Virus record (IMG/VR): IMGVR_UViG_3300020603_000066
Location: 1 to 34,916 of that record
Source of the DNA: a virus
Direction: 5' to 3' (one strand)
DNA length: 34,916 nucleotides
Part shown: in pieces, positions 12,301 through 20,200 of the stretch
Position numbering within the stretch: position 1 is the stretch's first letter
Layout of the letters: each line of letters starts with the position of its first letter
Translations under genes and position numbers: made by a program
The notes under the pieces: generated by a model
What the model was told of the DNA's origin: nothing
Seen by the model: the letters and a program-made list of their open reading frames with translations, nothing else
Database searches by the model: none

Positions 12301-13607
12301 CTGTAATAGATTTACAAAAAATTGGTTTATTTGTTATATCGAATTCTGTTGATAATTTAACTTCAACAAACTTAAATGTTCCTGGAGTTGATAATAGAGA
12401 TATATTAGTTAATAACACAATCGTAGATTCTGATACATTTATAACTGGAACAGGAACAATTACATCAGCAACAAACTCAACAACAGTCACTGGTACAGGA
12501 ACATCATTTGTCACTGAAGGAAGAGTTGGCGATTTCTTAAGAGTTGGTGACACTGCAATTGGAGTAATTGCTTCAATTACGAATAATACAACAATTGTTT
12601 TAACAGCAAATGCACTTTCTGCACAAACTACTGCTGCTTATAAAATAGTAGCAAGACCAGTTGTTGAATTATCACACAATGCTAAAGGTAATGGACAATT
12701 AGTCACATGGATTGATGCAGCTGATAATTTATTAGCAAATACTCTAATTGGTTCTGAATTGGTTTTAAGTGGCGTTTATGCTAATGCTTTAGATGGAACT
12801 TATAAGATTGCAAATGTAGTTGAAGAATTTAATTTAGATCGTTATGCTGGTTCTGCTGATGGTAATAAAGTGACAGTCACACTAGATAGTCCTTTTACAA
12901 ATATTCCAACATCAAATACTATATTTTTAGATGTTGTTAATGATGTATTAGAATTTAATTTATCAGGATCGCAAACATCAGCAACAAACAGTATTACAAT
13001 AACATCAACAGCAAATAACACTTCAGTAATATCAGCTGGAGATAAAATTATATCAACTACATTATATGAAGTAGTGACACCAGATGGTGGAACAGCACAA
13101 AGATTAGAGAAAAGAGTAATTGGTACTGTTGCTTCAGTAGCTGCAGGTTCAATTACATTAAATGCAAATGCTACAGTAGCTTTAACACAAACTATGGCTG
13201 TTCGTAAAACATTAGCAAACTTTAAAATACAACAATATGATGCTTTTGTAGATGATTATGCTCCAACTGGTTCTACAAATTTAGCAAACTATATTACAAG
13301 AACATTAGCATTAGCTACTCCTGCTTCAAATATTAAAATATTATTTGATGCTAATGTACCAAATGATACAAATTTAAAATTATACTATCGTTCTTGGAGT
13401 GATTCTGTTGATCTAAATAAATTAAAATTTAATGAAATTACTTTACCTATTTCTTCTAAAGACTCATTAGATGTGTTTAGAGAAAGAACAGCTACATTAG
13501 AAAATATTACACCATTTCAAAATTTACAAATAAAATTGGTATTTAAATCAACAAATCCAGTTTATGTGCCAAAAGTTAAAAATTTAAGAGTTATTGCATA
13601 TAGTTAA
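6360..13607 (+). CDS. Giant DUF4815-type virion structural protein, 2415 aa
   Basis: This is the longest gene here. The N-terminus (FNVTPYFDDFNESKQFLRVL then QARELTQLQTILQNQIKRFG) is the start typical of DUF4815 proteins, which occur in large myoviruses near baseplate genes. A coil-like segment near 975-1000 contains FLERRISNLEYYTSLSLLEK. A proline run and two glycine blocks (five and six Gly, residues 1597-1616) form an obvious hinge. Next comes a beta domain beginning DPVAQTFVV and continuing with a SSVDLYFEERGSRP pattern, common in phage adhesin-like structural proteins. Three copies of a T-G-T-x-F...G-D beta module lie near 541-608, 2028-2097 and 2200-2277. Placement after gp8 suggests a baseplate-attached or peripheral fiber role, which is inference. 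No frameshift is seen. Confidence 0.8.
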   Translation: MSINFNVTPYFDDFNESKQFLRVLFRPGYAVQARELTQLQTILQNQIKRFGDHFFKNGAMVVPGEVNFDSKVHFAKLEDLFGNTNVTSYLTQFRDKIITGATSGVKAVVNDTSECNCMVPGDSSVATLYYKVTDTADDGITKRFIPGETITAFAADNTTAKNYRLTTNQVSDISVKIKSFGDSGQAATTYTNNPSSDVLGLATVVEVKEGIYYIDGFFVKNPELHLYVGRFINNVTARVGFEVTESVVTPEQDASLNDNAQGSNNYAAPGAHRYKVSVGLKRLELNTTDTIKFIELLRLKDGRLLHKVDKTSYAELEKTFARRTFDESGSYEVNKFVLAPREHLITGTNNGVYPATPAIPVSGTKYGDANKIALAIDPGKAYIDGYEVESILTKFLDVDKARPVGNVEGGHISRLDDQPIGTTVGNNIIVSAVQGLPPVNTFGLVYLWAGIDNHIGGVTIGTTTNLNKTGLLGTARIRSFQLHSSDYTGTPKYKLSFFDLKLESGYNFERDVKWISDVGATNPIGFYAEVDQVIAPKSLIGQVSGTSGSATLTGIGTRFQDEFKIGDAVVLTTSNTFVGFVDAIASPTSLTIDRNFAATYTGVVYARGNTIIYDPEYLPLVFQTGIENTKTLRGLDTATGQDTILSSTQTVRRMITATTTAGGDWIHTLTESTEFFLTDADLNNYTLFDNVAKTIVALTTATIAFDNNANRKTVTISGLTGARSYTLLTSILQTGISAREKIKTKTSYTQDITTALNVTGKSILLDHADVCEIVSVLMTPGNYSAFSSAGAINITSRFTLDSGQRPTHYQKGALVLKDGVGVPTGAIRVNYKYFAYSGTGNYFSADSYSSLNYEDIPEFKVTNSDGSTVSIPLHDVIDYRPVISGLNTFAPNIPKIGTDFNTSIANYLPRWDKIVIDSIGNFTVIKGVPGFVPKQPEDPKQGMVLGTVFLPAYTKKASDVAIFKRDNRRYTMRDIGFLERRISNLEYYTSLSLLEKETAAFSIKSATSGLDRFKNGFLVDQFTGHGVGNVQHPDYRIAVDNATRELRPMHFTEALDIIENLDSGPQRASRSYQRSNDLITLPYTETSFIFNPNASRTIDVNPYKIGAFKGEIELTPEGDFWKEIDRRPDLQVTDDNGYDAIRFLAEKAGVFGTQWNEWSYNWTGSTDQVRTYESGNSGFEETITTQTGTQTRDGITTSLSNSVNSVNYGDRVVDISYIPYIRPRPVSFIARNLKPDTKFYAFFDNARIDDTAIIPADVFKLTKVVGAADLNFNVQQTIQTVLSDSLARTDSEGVFQPAFQYGDVLKNTLPAATTVQTINHITSASGATSFTLTVSSANDIRAGHHVHLYNFNNVRVNPEVVSNLIENNVTSTIVTLGNNHAKQLNLRIFKVLAVAGTTLTLGNINGSIIDAFDSYTTAVYPNGDGGKLQRLQASAVANFEGISTSSTVRNIHMINIKNGFAIGDELTGEVDIGSGARNRVTITEINSGSNASIAPTMKVLGNSLRTDNNGSICGVYFIPENAFRTGERTFKLIDSITNNDKDYDSKGTASYIASGTTLSKERTIVNSRDVRFVQDRLFQELPARRTTTTTRLLYTLPPPAPDNTGGGGGNGGGGGGHDPVAQTFVVSGKGGIFVSSVDLYFEERGSRPILVDLRVTNSGVPSSRIIPLTTVTKMPEEINESSNGSVATNFKFLAPVHLQDNETYAIVVRTDEPGAKIFISELGQQDLITTNIITQQPLTGSLYLSQNAQEYQINPLLDMKFKLYSCVFNTGVVADVELKANPPLTFKLDENPFTFTPNTPHVRVNARNHGFTFNDKVVITGVPTGTYGGSGANGVPHSLLNGSHLVLAEGLTKDSFMIQLQTTDANGQSLITGTTANFVKSNVGGTNVLCSRQLNVDALYLKTNDLIFTDTSIDYTVIASDKDGATTDPLPLIANENYFFTGRKIVKSYENQTVVSNTPLLKKPSLRIKAKLKSFNANLSPVIDLQKIGLFVISNSVDNLTSTNLNVPGVDNRDILVNNTIVDSDTFITGTGTITSATNSTTVTGTGTSFVTEGRVGDFLRVGDTAIGVIASITNNTTIVLTANALSAQTTAAYKIVARPVVELSHNAKGNGQLVTWIDAADNLLANTLIGSELVLSGVYANALDGTYKIANVVEEFNLDRYAGSADGNKVTVTLDSPFTNIPTSNTIFLDVVNDVLEFNLSGSQTSATNSITITSTANNTSVISAGDKIISTTLYEVVTPDGGTAQRLEKRVIGTVASVAAGSITLNANATVALTQTMAVRKTLANFKIQQYDAFVDDYAPTGSTNLANYITRTLALATPASNIKILFDANVPNDTNLKLYYRSWSDSVDLNKLKFNEITLPISSKDSLDVFRERTATLENITPFQNLQIKLVFKSTNPVYVPKVKNLRVIAYS

Positions 13608-13611
13608 TCAT

Positions 13612-13824
13612 ATGAAAACAATTAAAGTTGCAGATCATAGAAATTTTGTTAGAGATCTTAATTCTCAGGCAATAATTAATACAAATGTTTCTGACTATGA
13701 AGAATATAAAAAACTAGAAGAAGCAAGTCGTATTCGTGAAACCACTATGGCAAACGAAATAAATAGTCTTAAGAATGATATTTCAGAAATTAAGTCTATT
13801 TTAAAACAAATAATAGGAAAATAA
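13612..13824 (+). CDS. Small coiled-coil protein, 70 aa
   Basis: I start this gene at the ATG at 13612 (MKTIKVADHRNFVRDL). A TTG at 13594 would add six residues but would overlap the stop of the giant gene by 14 nt, and MKTIKV looks like a natural start. The N-terminal half has a VRDLNSQAIINTNVSDYEEY segment. The C-terminal half is a likely coiled coil with hydrophobics at heptad spacing (INSLKNDISEIKSILKQIIG). Short proteins of this pattern follow large structural genes in other marine T4-like phages, where they are hypothetical. An assembly-factor or linker role is possible, but nothing in the sequence proves it. Confidence 0.7.
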   Translation: MKTIKVADHRNFVRDLNSQAIINTNVSDYEEYKKLEEASRIRETTMANEINSLKNDISEIKSILKQIIGK

Positions 13825-13827
13825 ACA

Positions 13828-14037
13828 ATGGCAAAACAAGCAGTTGTAGCAACAGTATCACAGGCTAACACGTTCGATCAATGGCGTGTTCAAACTAATT
13901 CTGTTATTACAAAAACAAATAACCAAGAAGATTACATTGGCGATCTAGCATTGCTTGATAATGCTCAACCAGATTTGGTTTCTGGAATAAACGAAGCACG
14001 TGGATTTTCTTTAGCAATAACAATAGCATTAGGATAA
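13828..14037 (+). CDS. Small fiber-associated protein ending in IALG, 69 aa
   Basis: The sequence has the look of a stand-alone fiber N-terminal segment: NTFDQWRVQTNSVITKTN near residues 14-31, then ALLDNAQPDLVSGINEARG at 41-59. The latter resembles the 'L-V-x-A-I-N-E' repeats common in phage fibers. It ends in AITIALG, a tail shared with the 75-aa protein at 16350 and the 633-aa fiber at 27533. Only 3 nt separate it from the preceding stop. Function is unknown; a virion component associated with the fibers is the best inference. Confidence 0.7.
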   Translation: MAKQAVVATVSQANTFDQWRVQTNSVITKTNNQEDYIGDLALLDNAQPDLVSGINEARGFSLAITIALG

Positions 14038-14041
14038 ACAA

Positions 14042-14365
14042 ATGGCGAATGTATTTACAAATGGTTTTCAAAGAGATATTGGAACAACACCAATTACAAT
14101 ATATACATGCCCTGCAAATAAGAAGTCAATTTTAATTGAATTAGATGTTTGTAATACAACAAACGCAAATGTTCAAGTTGCTGCTTATATAACTTCAGGT
14201 GGTCAGGATTTTCATTTAGTTAAAAATGCTCCGATACCAGCAGGTGGAACACTTCAGGTAATATCTGGGCAAAAAATTGTTTTGAAAAATTCAGAAATTG
14301 TAAAAGTTGTTTCTAATACTGCAACATCAGTAGATGTTGTAGCGAGTATTTTAGAAGACGTATAA
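14042..14365 (+). CDS. Small beta-rich virion protein, 107 aa
   Basis: This compact protein is predicted to be all beta: alternating hydrophobic strands with turn residues, for example PITIYTCPANKKSILIELDV near 18-37, then GGTLQVISGQKIVLKNSE near 73-90. There is no signal peptide or membrane segment. Proteins of this size and style are found among the fiber genes of marine T4-like phages as hypothetical structural proteins. It starts 4 nt after the preceding stop (AAACAAATGG) and lies directly before the 642-aa fiber, so a fiber-tip or decoration role is plausible but unproven. Confidence 0.68.
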   Translation: MANVFTNGFQRDIGTTPITIYTCPANKKSILIELDVCNTTNANVQVAAYITSGGQDFHLVKNAPIPAGGTLQVISGQKIVLKNSEIVKVVSNTATSVDVVASILEDV

Positions 14366-14387
14366 ACAAAAAAATAGTTAAACTTAA

Positions 14388-16316
14388 ATGGCATATATTG
14401 GTTCATCAACAGTAATACCTATTACAACTCAAATCCGTCCAAGAGATGAGTTTGTATCGAATGGATTTCAGAAAGAATATTTTCTTTCTCAGGAGATTCC
14501 AGGAGGTTTTGAAAGTAATGTATTAGCGATTGTGGATAACGTTCCACAAGAGCCAATTAGTGCATACACAATTAAAGATATTCAAAGATTAACTATTTCA
14601 GCTGTAAGTGCAAATACATTAAGAAGTGTCAACCTCGAAAAACCAACATCAAGCCCATATACTGGTGTCACTAATTATTCAGCAAATACTACATTAATTA
14701 CTGCAGTAAATCAATTACTTAATGGTCAAGCACCATTTGCTGCAAGAGCAAATAACACAATACGTTTAGAACAAAGATTAGTTTCAAATAATAATTTAGT
14801 TTCTTCTATGACAATAGATAAAACAGATTCTTTGACCCAACCAACTGCTTTTAATGGTACTTCAGTTTCAGGTATATTTACTTCGAATACAATTAACGAA
14901 TATGTAATTTTTCATGATGCCACAGCAAATGATTTTCTTGCTTTAACAACAACAGGATTAGTGACAAGAGCAAACACTGGTGCTATTAGTAATATCGATG
15001 ATAAATTTTATACAGTTTCTTCTTTCAGTAGTGAAATAGAACAACCAAAAGCTGGAGATAAAATTACACAAGCAAGTAGTGGTGCGATAGGATTTGTGGC
15101 AAATGCTACATCAAGTTTTGTTGATGTTGTTCTTTCTGGTTCAACTAATTTTACCACACAAGGTAGTGGTGGTGGTGTAGTAAATTATGTAGAAGGAAAA
15201 AGTGTAGATTTTAATACTGATACAATTACATATGAAAGTATCATAACTGGTTCTTTTGATGTCACAGCAGTTTCTACAATTAAATTTAGAGGATTACAAT
15301 TTACTGGATTCCCAAGATCAGGACAAAAAATTCTTATTAACCATTTAGGTGGTAGCAACTTTCAAGTAAATCCAACAGCTGGTAGTGTCACTGATTTAGC
15401 ATTATCAGATAATTTAAAAACATTTACAGTTGATAAATTTACATCAACACAAGGACAAACAACTTTCACATTATCAAAGAGTCCAGTAAGTGTTCAAAGT
15501 ATTTTAGTGACAATTAATGGTGTTGTACAAACAGATACAGTTGGTTATACTTTACAAAATCAAAATCAACTTTTATTAAGTGCACCATTGAATGCAGGAA
15601 TATCTGTTAATGTATTACATTTAGGATTCAGTACAGTTTCTCGTAATTCATTTGTTGATGGAGCAATCACTGCTGCAGCAATTCAAGATTTAGGAATTAC
15701 TGGTTCAAAAATAGCAAACAATACAATTACAAGCAGCAAACTTGTTGCTGGCTCTGCAATTGCAAATATAGGTTATACACCACACGATCCAACTTCAGTA
15801 AGTCAACAAAGTTATACTGGAGGTGTGACATTTAATGCTGCTGTGACATTAGCAAATGGACATCTTGTATTTCCTGGAACAGCAAACCCAGCTACAAATG
15901 ATAATACTTTAGATGAATATAGAGAGGGTGATTATACACCATCACTTTCAGTCGCTGCAGGTGGTAATTTAAATACACTTACTTATGGTACAAGATTAGG
16001 AAAATTTATAAAAATTGGTAGATTATGCAAAGTTTCAGGTTCAATTACAATAACTGCTCTTGGAGCATCGAATGGCAATCTTTTCATAACATTACCATTT
16101 AGTACAAACCAAACAGGAAATAGACCAAAAGATTGGGGAACACTGGTAATATCCAATGTTCAGGGAACATTTACAAATCCTATAATCTTTACAGATAATT
16201 TTGGATTATCAAATACTGCAGTTTATGTGATGAAAGGTGCAACACAAGCAACAGTGGCAGATTTAACTAGTACATCAGTTTTGGAATTTAGCATAACATA
16301 TATTACAGAAGTATAA
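14388..16316 (+). CDS. Tail fiber/adhesin with receptor-type C-terminal domain, 642 aa
   Basis: The N-terminus begins MAYIGSSTVIPITTQIRPRD, a fiber-head style also seen in shortened form in the 232-aa protein at 22876. The central region is Thr/Ser/Asn-rich beta repeat. Around 365-445 is a module INGVVQ...YTL...APLNAGISVNVLHLG, followed by GAITAAAIQDLGITGSKIAN, a typical fiber repeat. From about 508 to the end lies a C-terminal domain starting LDEYREGDYTPSL and continuing LGKFIKIGRLCKVSGSITIT and LFITLPF. This pattern (D-Y-x-E-G-x-x-T-P) marks receptor-binding ends of many phage fibers and spikes. It probably contacts the host surface. No ribosome site is visible upstream, which is odd for a structural gene. 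Confidence 0.78.
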   Translation: MAYIGSSTVIPITTQIRPRDEFVSNGFQKEYFLSQEIPGGFESNVLAIVDNVPQEPISAYTIKDIQRLTISAVSANTLRSVNLEKPTSSPYTGVTNYSANTTLITAVNQLLNGQAPFAARANNTIRLEQRLVSNNNLVSSMTIDKTDSLTQPTAFNGTSVSGIFTSNTINEYVIFHDATANDFLALTTTGLVTRANTGAISNIDDKFYTVSSFSSEIEQPKAGDKITQASSGAIGFVANATSSFVDVVLSGSTNFTTQGSGGGVVNYVEGKSVDFNTDTITYESIITGSFDVTAVSTIKFRGLQFTGFPRSGQKILINHLGGSNFQVNPTAGSVTDLALSDNLKTFTVDKFTSTQGQTTFTLSKSPVSVQSILVTINGVVQTDTVGYTLQNQNQLLLSAPLNAGISVNVLHLGFSTVSRNSFVDGAITAAAIQDLGITGSKIANNTITSSKLVAGSAIANIGYTPHDPTSVSQQSYTGGVTFNAAVTLANGHLVFPGTANPATNDNTLDEYREGDYTPSLSVAAGGNLNTLTYGTRLGKFIKIGRLCKVSGSITITALGASNGNLFITLPFSTNQTGNRPKDWGTLVISNVQGTFTNPIIFTDNFGLSNTAVYVMKGATQATVADLTSTSVLEFSITYITEV

Positions 16317-16327
16317 GATTAAAAAAT

Positions 16328-16335
16328 ACTAAATA
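16328..16335 (+). promoter_or_regulatory. Candidate late promoter (ACTAAATA)
   Basis: The octamer ACTAAATA, followed by AG, lies 14 bases before the ATG of the 75-aa gene in a 33-nt gap. The same ten bases occur in the gap before gene 18 (34397). It differs from the T4 late core TATAAATA at the first bases. The recurrence between genes, near start codons, is the only support. Confidence 0.35.
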
Positions 16336-16349
16336 AGGGAATAAAACAT

Positions 16350-16577
16350 ATGCCTATTAGCAAAATTCTTTCTAACTCAATCCAAAACGATCTAAAGTTG
16401 AAAGGGAAAGCAACAGGATTAGTCGCTGATACATCCGACAATCGCTCGAACACCCCAACAACTGGAGACGTAAGATTTAATACAACTCTTAGAAAGTATG
16501 AGTTATACAATGGAGATAAGTGGCAAACAGTTGACCCAAGTGAAATATCAATGGCAATGTCCATAGCATTGGGATAA
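16350..16577 (+). CDS. Small fiber-head-like protein ending in IALG, 75 aa
   Basis: The first half (ILSNSIQNDLKLKGKATGLV) is followed by TTGDVRFNTTLRKYELYNGD near 41-60 and KWQTV. That is the 'G-x-x-R-(F/Y)-N-T-x-x-x-x-x-E-x-(Y/F)-x-G-x-x-W' pattern found in many phage fiber repeats; a longer copy is in the 882-aa fiber (TIRYNTDTSSFEGYSGATWG). The C-terminus AMSIALG matches the 69-aa protein and the 633-aa fiber. It therefore looks like a minimal fiber module expressed alone. The weak upstream AAGGGA suggests a ribosome site. Function is otherwise unknown. Confidence 0.72.
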   Translation: MPISKILSNSIQNDLKLKGKATGLVADTSDNRSNTPTTGDVRFNTTLRKYELYNGDKWQTVDPSEISMAMSIALG

Positions 16578-16593
16578 CCTAATAAATTATATT

Positions 16594-17250
16594 ATGAGAT
16601 TTAAAAGTTCTGATGAATGGGAATGGGAAATAGTTTTTAGTGATCGTAAGAATAACTTTGTTCTACAAAAAGCCACAGGTAGTAAGAATAAAGAGGGGTG
16701 GATAGGTATTCCACATATAGAATTATGTACTTTAACAGTACTTAAAGATGGATTGGTTTCAATTAGAGATTGGGACACAAAAAGAGATTTAGGTGTAATG
16801 GGTCCAAATTTTAGATTTCATTATACTCATATAATGAAGGGATATACAAATCGAAAAGATTACTTTGGAAATGATCTTCCTTCAGATAAAGAGATACTCG
16901 AAACAGCGAGTAAATCACACGTAAGATTGTTGACTATTTCTGAAAAAAGTGTATTTTATTGTATTTCAGACCCATTAAATAAAGTTATTTGGGATGGATA
17001 TTCAAATATACTTGATAATAATTCGGAAATATTCAAGATAAACAAAAATACATCAAATTATAAGTTTGTCGCACTAGACGAAAACCTAAATATTGATGGT
17101 AAAAAGATTGAAAAATATCGTCCGATTGGTCTGGATGTGTATGATAAAGATATAACTTTTACAGGGAAAGGAATGTATCTTATTACTGCACCTCTTGGAA
17201 TATATAATAAAGATGACAGTCCAGTTCCGAGATATGTAAACGATAATTAA
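16594..17250 (+). CDS. Unrecognised 218-aa globular protein in the fiber region
   Basis: I do not recognise this family. Unlike its Thr/Asn-rich fiber neighbours it is charged and aromatic: MRFKSSDEWEWEIVFSDRKN at the start, CTLTVLKDGLVSIRDWDTKR near 45-64, MGPNFRFHYTHIMKGY near 68-83, and a C-terminal IGLDVYDKDITFTGKGMYLI near 180-200. It has few cysteines, no signal peptide and no membrane helix. No Shine-Dalgarno sequence is visible before the ATG (16578-16593 is AT-rich), so it may be translated weakly or by coupling with the gene 17 nt upstream. It could be a fiber assembly factor, a decoration protein or transferred cargo; I cannot choose between these. Confidence 0.6.
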   Translation: MRFKSSDEWEWEIVFSDRKNNFVLQKATGSKNKEGWIGIPHIELCTLTVLKDGLVSIRDWDTKRDLGVMGPNFRFHYTHIMKGYTNRKDYFGNDLPSDKEILETASKSHVRLLTISEKSVFYCISDPLNKVIWDGYSNILDNNSEIFKINKNTSNYKFVALDENLNIDGKKIEKYRPIGLDVYDKDITFTGKGMYLITAPLGIYNKDDSPVPRYVNDN

Positions 17251-17268
17251 TTTTAAAGGAAACACGCA

Positions 17269-20200
17269 ATGGCAAAAAAACTATTATTCACATACGACAT
17301 TAACACAGCACAAAATGCTATCTTCCTATATGGAAATGTACCATTAGAACGAATTCTATTAATTACTAACGTTGATGCTGGTAAAATTATATACAACTTT
17401 GCAGATTCAACTCTTGGATCAACATCTTGCACATATCAACCAGCCATAGATCAAACTAGATTAGTCCTTGCTGCGAATTTTGCTTCACAAAACTTTGGTC
17501 CAGTGACTGCAAATACAAGATTACAAATTTTCGTAGAAGAAGAGTTTGCTAGAGTAGGTTTTGAAGAGGCGATGCTTGACCCTGTCAACAAATTGCGTAT
17601 ATCGGCTCCTGAAAACCTTATCGACACTGACTTTGAATATGGATCTCAATCTACAAAATGGGAAACACTTCAATCAGTTTTAAACATTCCTACAATTTAT
17701 TCTTCTTCAGGAGATCTATCACTTGAAGGACTTGTATCAATTAATACAACAATAGCATCCAAACAAGTTCGTTGTACATTCACAACTGCGCATCAACAAA
17801 GTATTGGTAATCCGATTGTGATTCAAGGTGTTAGTGATATTACTTGTGAAGGAGCATTCCTTGTCACAGGTGTAATTAGTTCTACGGAATTTTTCTATGA
17901 AATAGATCAACCAGCAATTGTGACTCAAAACGTTGCTGGATCTTACACTTCGATTGTTCCTGCTAAATTTTTTGAAGGATCAAATTTAATTTTAGATCCA
18001 AATGCATTTGATCCAAACACAGGAGCAGCAATTAATCCTATTGCTACTGATGGTGCTACTCCTTCTGTTTTAACTGTTAGAACACTTGAACCACATGGTC
18101 TTAAGGTAAATACAAAACTTTATTTACGTCAAACGATTGGTCCAAAAGTTTTATCAATTACTGATCCAACAGGAACTGCTCCAGATGGACGTCCTTTTAT
18201 TGATTCATCTCCAACAATTACTATCACAAACAATGTCAATGCTTCTACTTCAACTGCAGCAGCAGAATTTAAATATGATCGCCCTGTCACCACTTGGGAT
18301 TGGGAAACAACTTATTTCAAATATCTACAATCAGCAGATGTAAACGCAGCAGCAGATGAAATTACTTGGAATGCTCACGGATTATCAGCAAATGCTGCAT
18401 TACTTTTCAATACACAGGTTCGTGGTGATGATACCACACCAGCTACTAATGGTGGAATGGAAGATGGTAGAGTCTATTATGCTAAAATCGTAGATGCTAA
18501 TACAATTCAATTATGTACAGATTATGGTACACTTGCTTCAGTCGTAAATCTTTCAGCAATCAGCACAACAAGAGGATTTCCTAGACTTGGATTAGTTTAT
18601 AAAATTGAACAAAGAAGTGATGGAAATTTATTTACTGCATTTTTCTCTCGAAATGTGACCACAGGTGCAACAGGACAGTTTAATATTGGTAATATTAACA
18701 ATACTAACACAAACTCATTCACTTGGAACGTTCAAAGTATAATGGGCGCAAGCAGAATTCCTACAAGAATGGTAATTACGCAATTAAACTTCTCTGGAGC
18801 AAACACTAATAGTAGTCCGATTAACATTACTTACATAGCACAAAATTATTTAAATGCAGGATCAAGCAATATAACTTATTCTCTTGGTGCTAAAGGTGCA
18901 TCTCCTGGAACTGAATTTCCAAATACAGATGTGACAAGATGTTTATTCCTTTCTTCTGGTAGTTATTTTATTAACGTTCAATATCAATTTGGTGCAATCA
19001 ACAGAGATAAATTCGGAAACCCAACTTCTAGCTATAACGTTGTTTGGACTGGATCTTTAGATCACGTGCCTACTGCTTTAAACACAGCACATTCAGGATC
19101 AGATTTAGCAGGAGAATCATTTGGTAAAGGAACAACAGCTGGAAACAAAATAATTGGATTCCAAGGTGTTGCAAATAATGGTACTTCAGTTAATGGTGCA
19201 CTTGATCCATTTACTCATCAAGCAAATACAAGAAATAATGGAAGATATGGAACAGGTATCATTCCTTATAATTTCCAAGCAACATCAACAACTACATTAG
19301 GATCAATAGCAATAAACTTCCCACAAGCTGGAAATGCAAACTATGGAACAACTTCTGAAATATTTGTTAGCTTTGCGAATGAATTAACAGCTTTAAGAAA
19401 TACTTTCTATATTCCATCTCATGGAATAACTGAAAATGAAACTTGTACAATTAATATTACAGGTGCAGGACTTTCAACTACAAACAGATTTGCTTTTTGC
19501 AATTCTTCATCAACTGTAGTTCCTTATAACTTGACATCATTTCAAGTGACAGCTAACGTAGTTAATTCAAATTATATTAGATTTACAAGTAAAACTTCAC
19601 CATTCACGAATGACGTTGCTGCATTCCCAGTAGAATTCAACGTTCAAAATAATAAAACTAACACATTGTATAATACAATCTTTATACAAAACCATAAAGT
19701 TTCAGGAACAACTAATGCAGTTTATTCAACTGCAGGAACAGTAATTGGTGGTTTGACAAATAATACTACTTTTCAATTACAATTCGTAAATGACTCTCGT
19801 TTATTACTTAAACAAGCAGGTCAAGTAGGTGCTGGATCAGCTACAACAGCAGCATTTGGATCAACTTCAAATGCGCAAAACCAATCATTTACAGTAAACT
19901 TTGAAACACCACTTGGTTCAGTTCCAACGAATGCAGTAGTGACGATGGTTCAACATCGTGGAAGACTTTCAACAGCTTCTCGTTTCGTATCACTGAAATT
20001 TGCTGATAATATAAATTATAATATTGGTGCAGTAAATGGACAAGATACATCTACATTTCAAAATGAACCAACTTGGGTTCCAAAGAATGTTTCTTCATTC
20101 TTAACTGGTTCTCCAGTAGGTGTTGTAGTGACTGCATCACCAACAGCTGGTGTTAATAGAGCAGTTCCAGGAATGTCAAACTGGTGGGAATTACGATTTT

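Noticed and set aside
13594-13611. TTG start giving a six-residue longer small coiled-coil protein
   Set aside because: It would start inside the preceding gene, and the ATG at 13612 gives a natural N-terminus.
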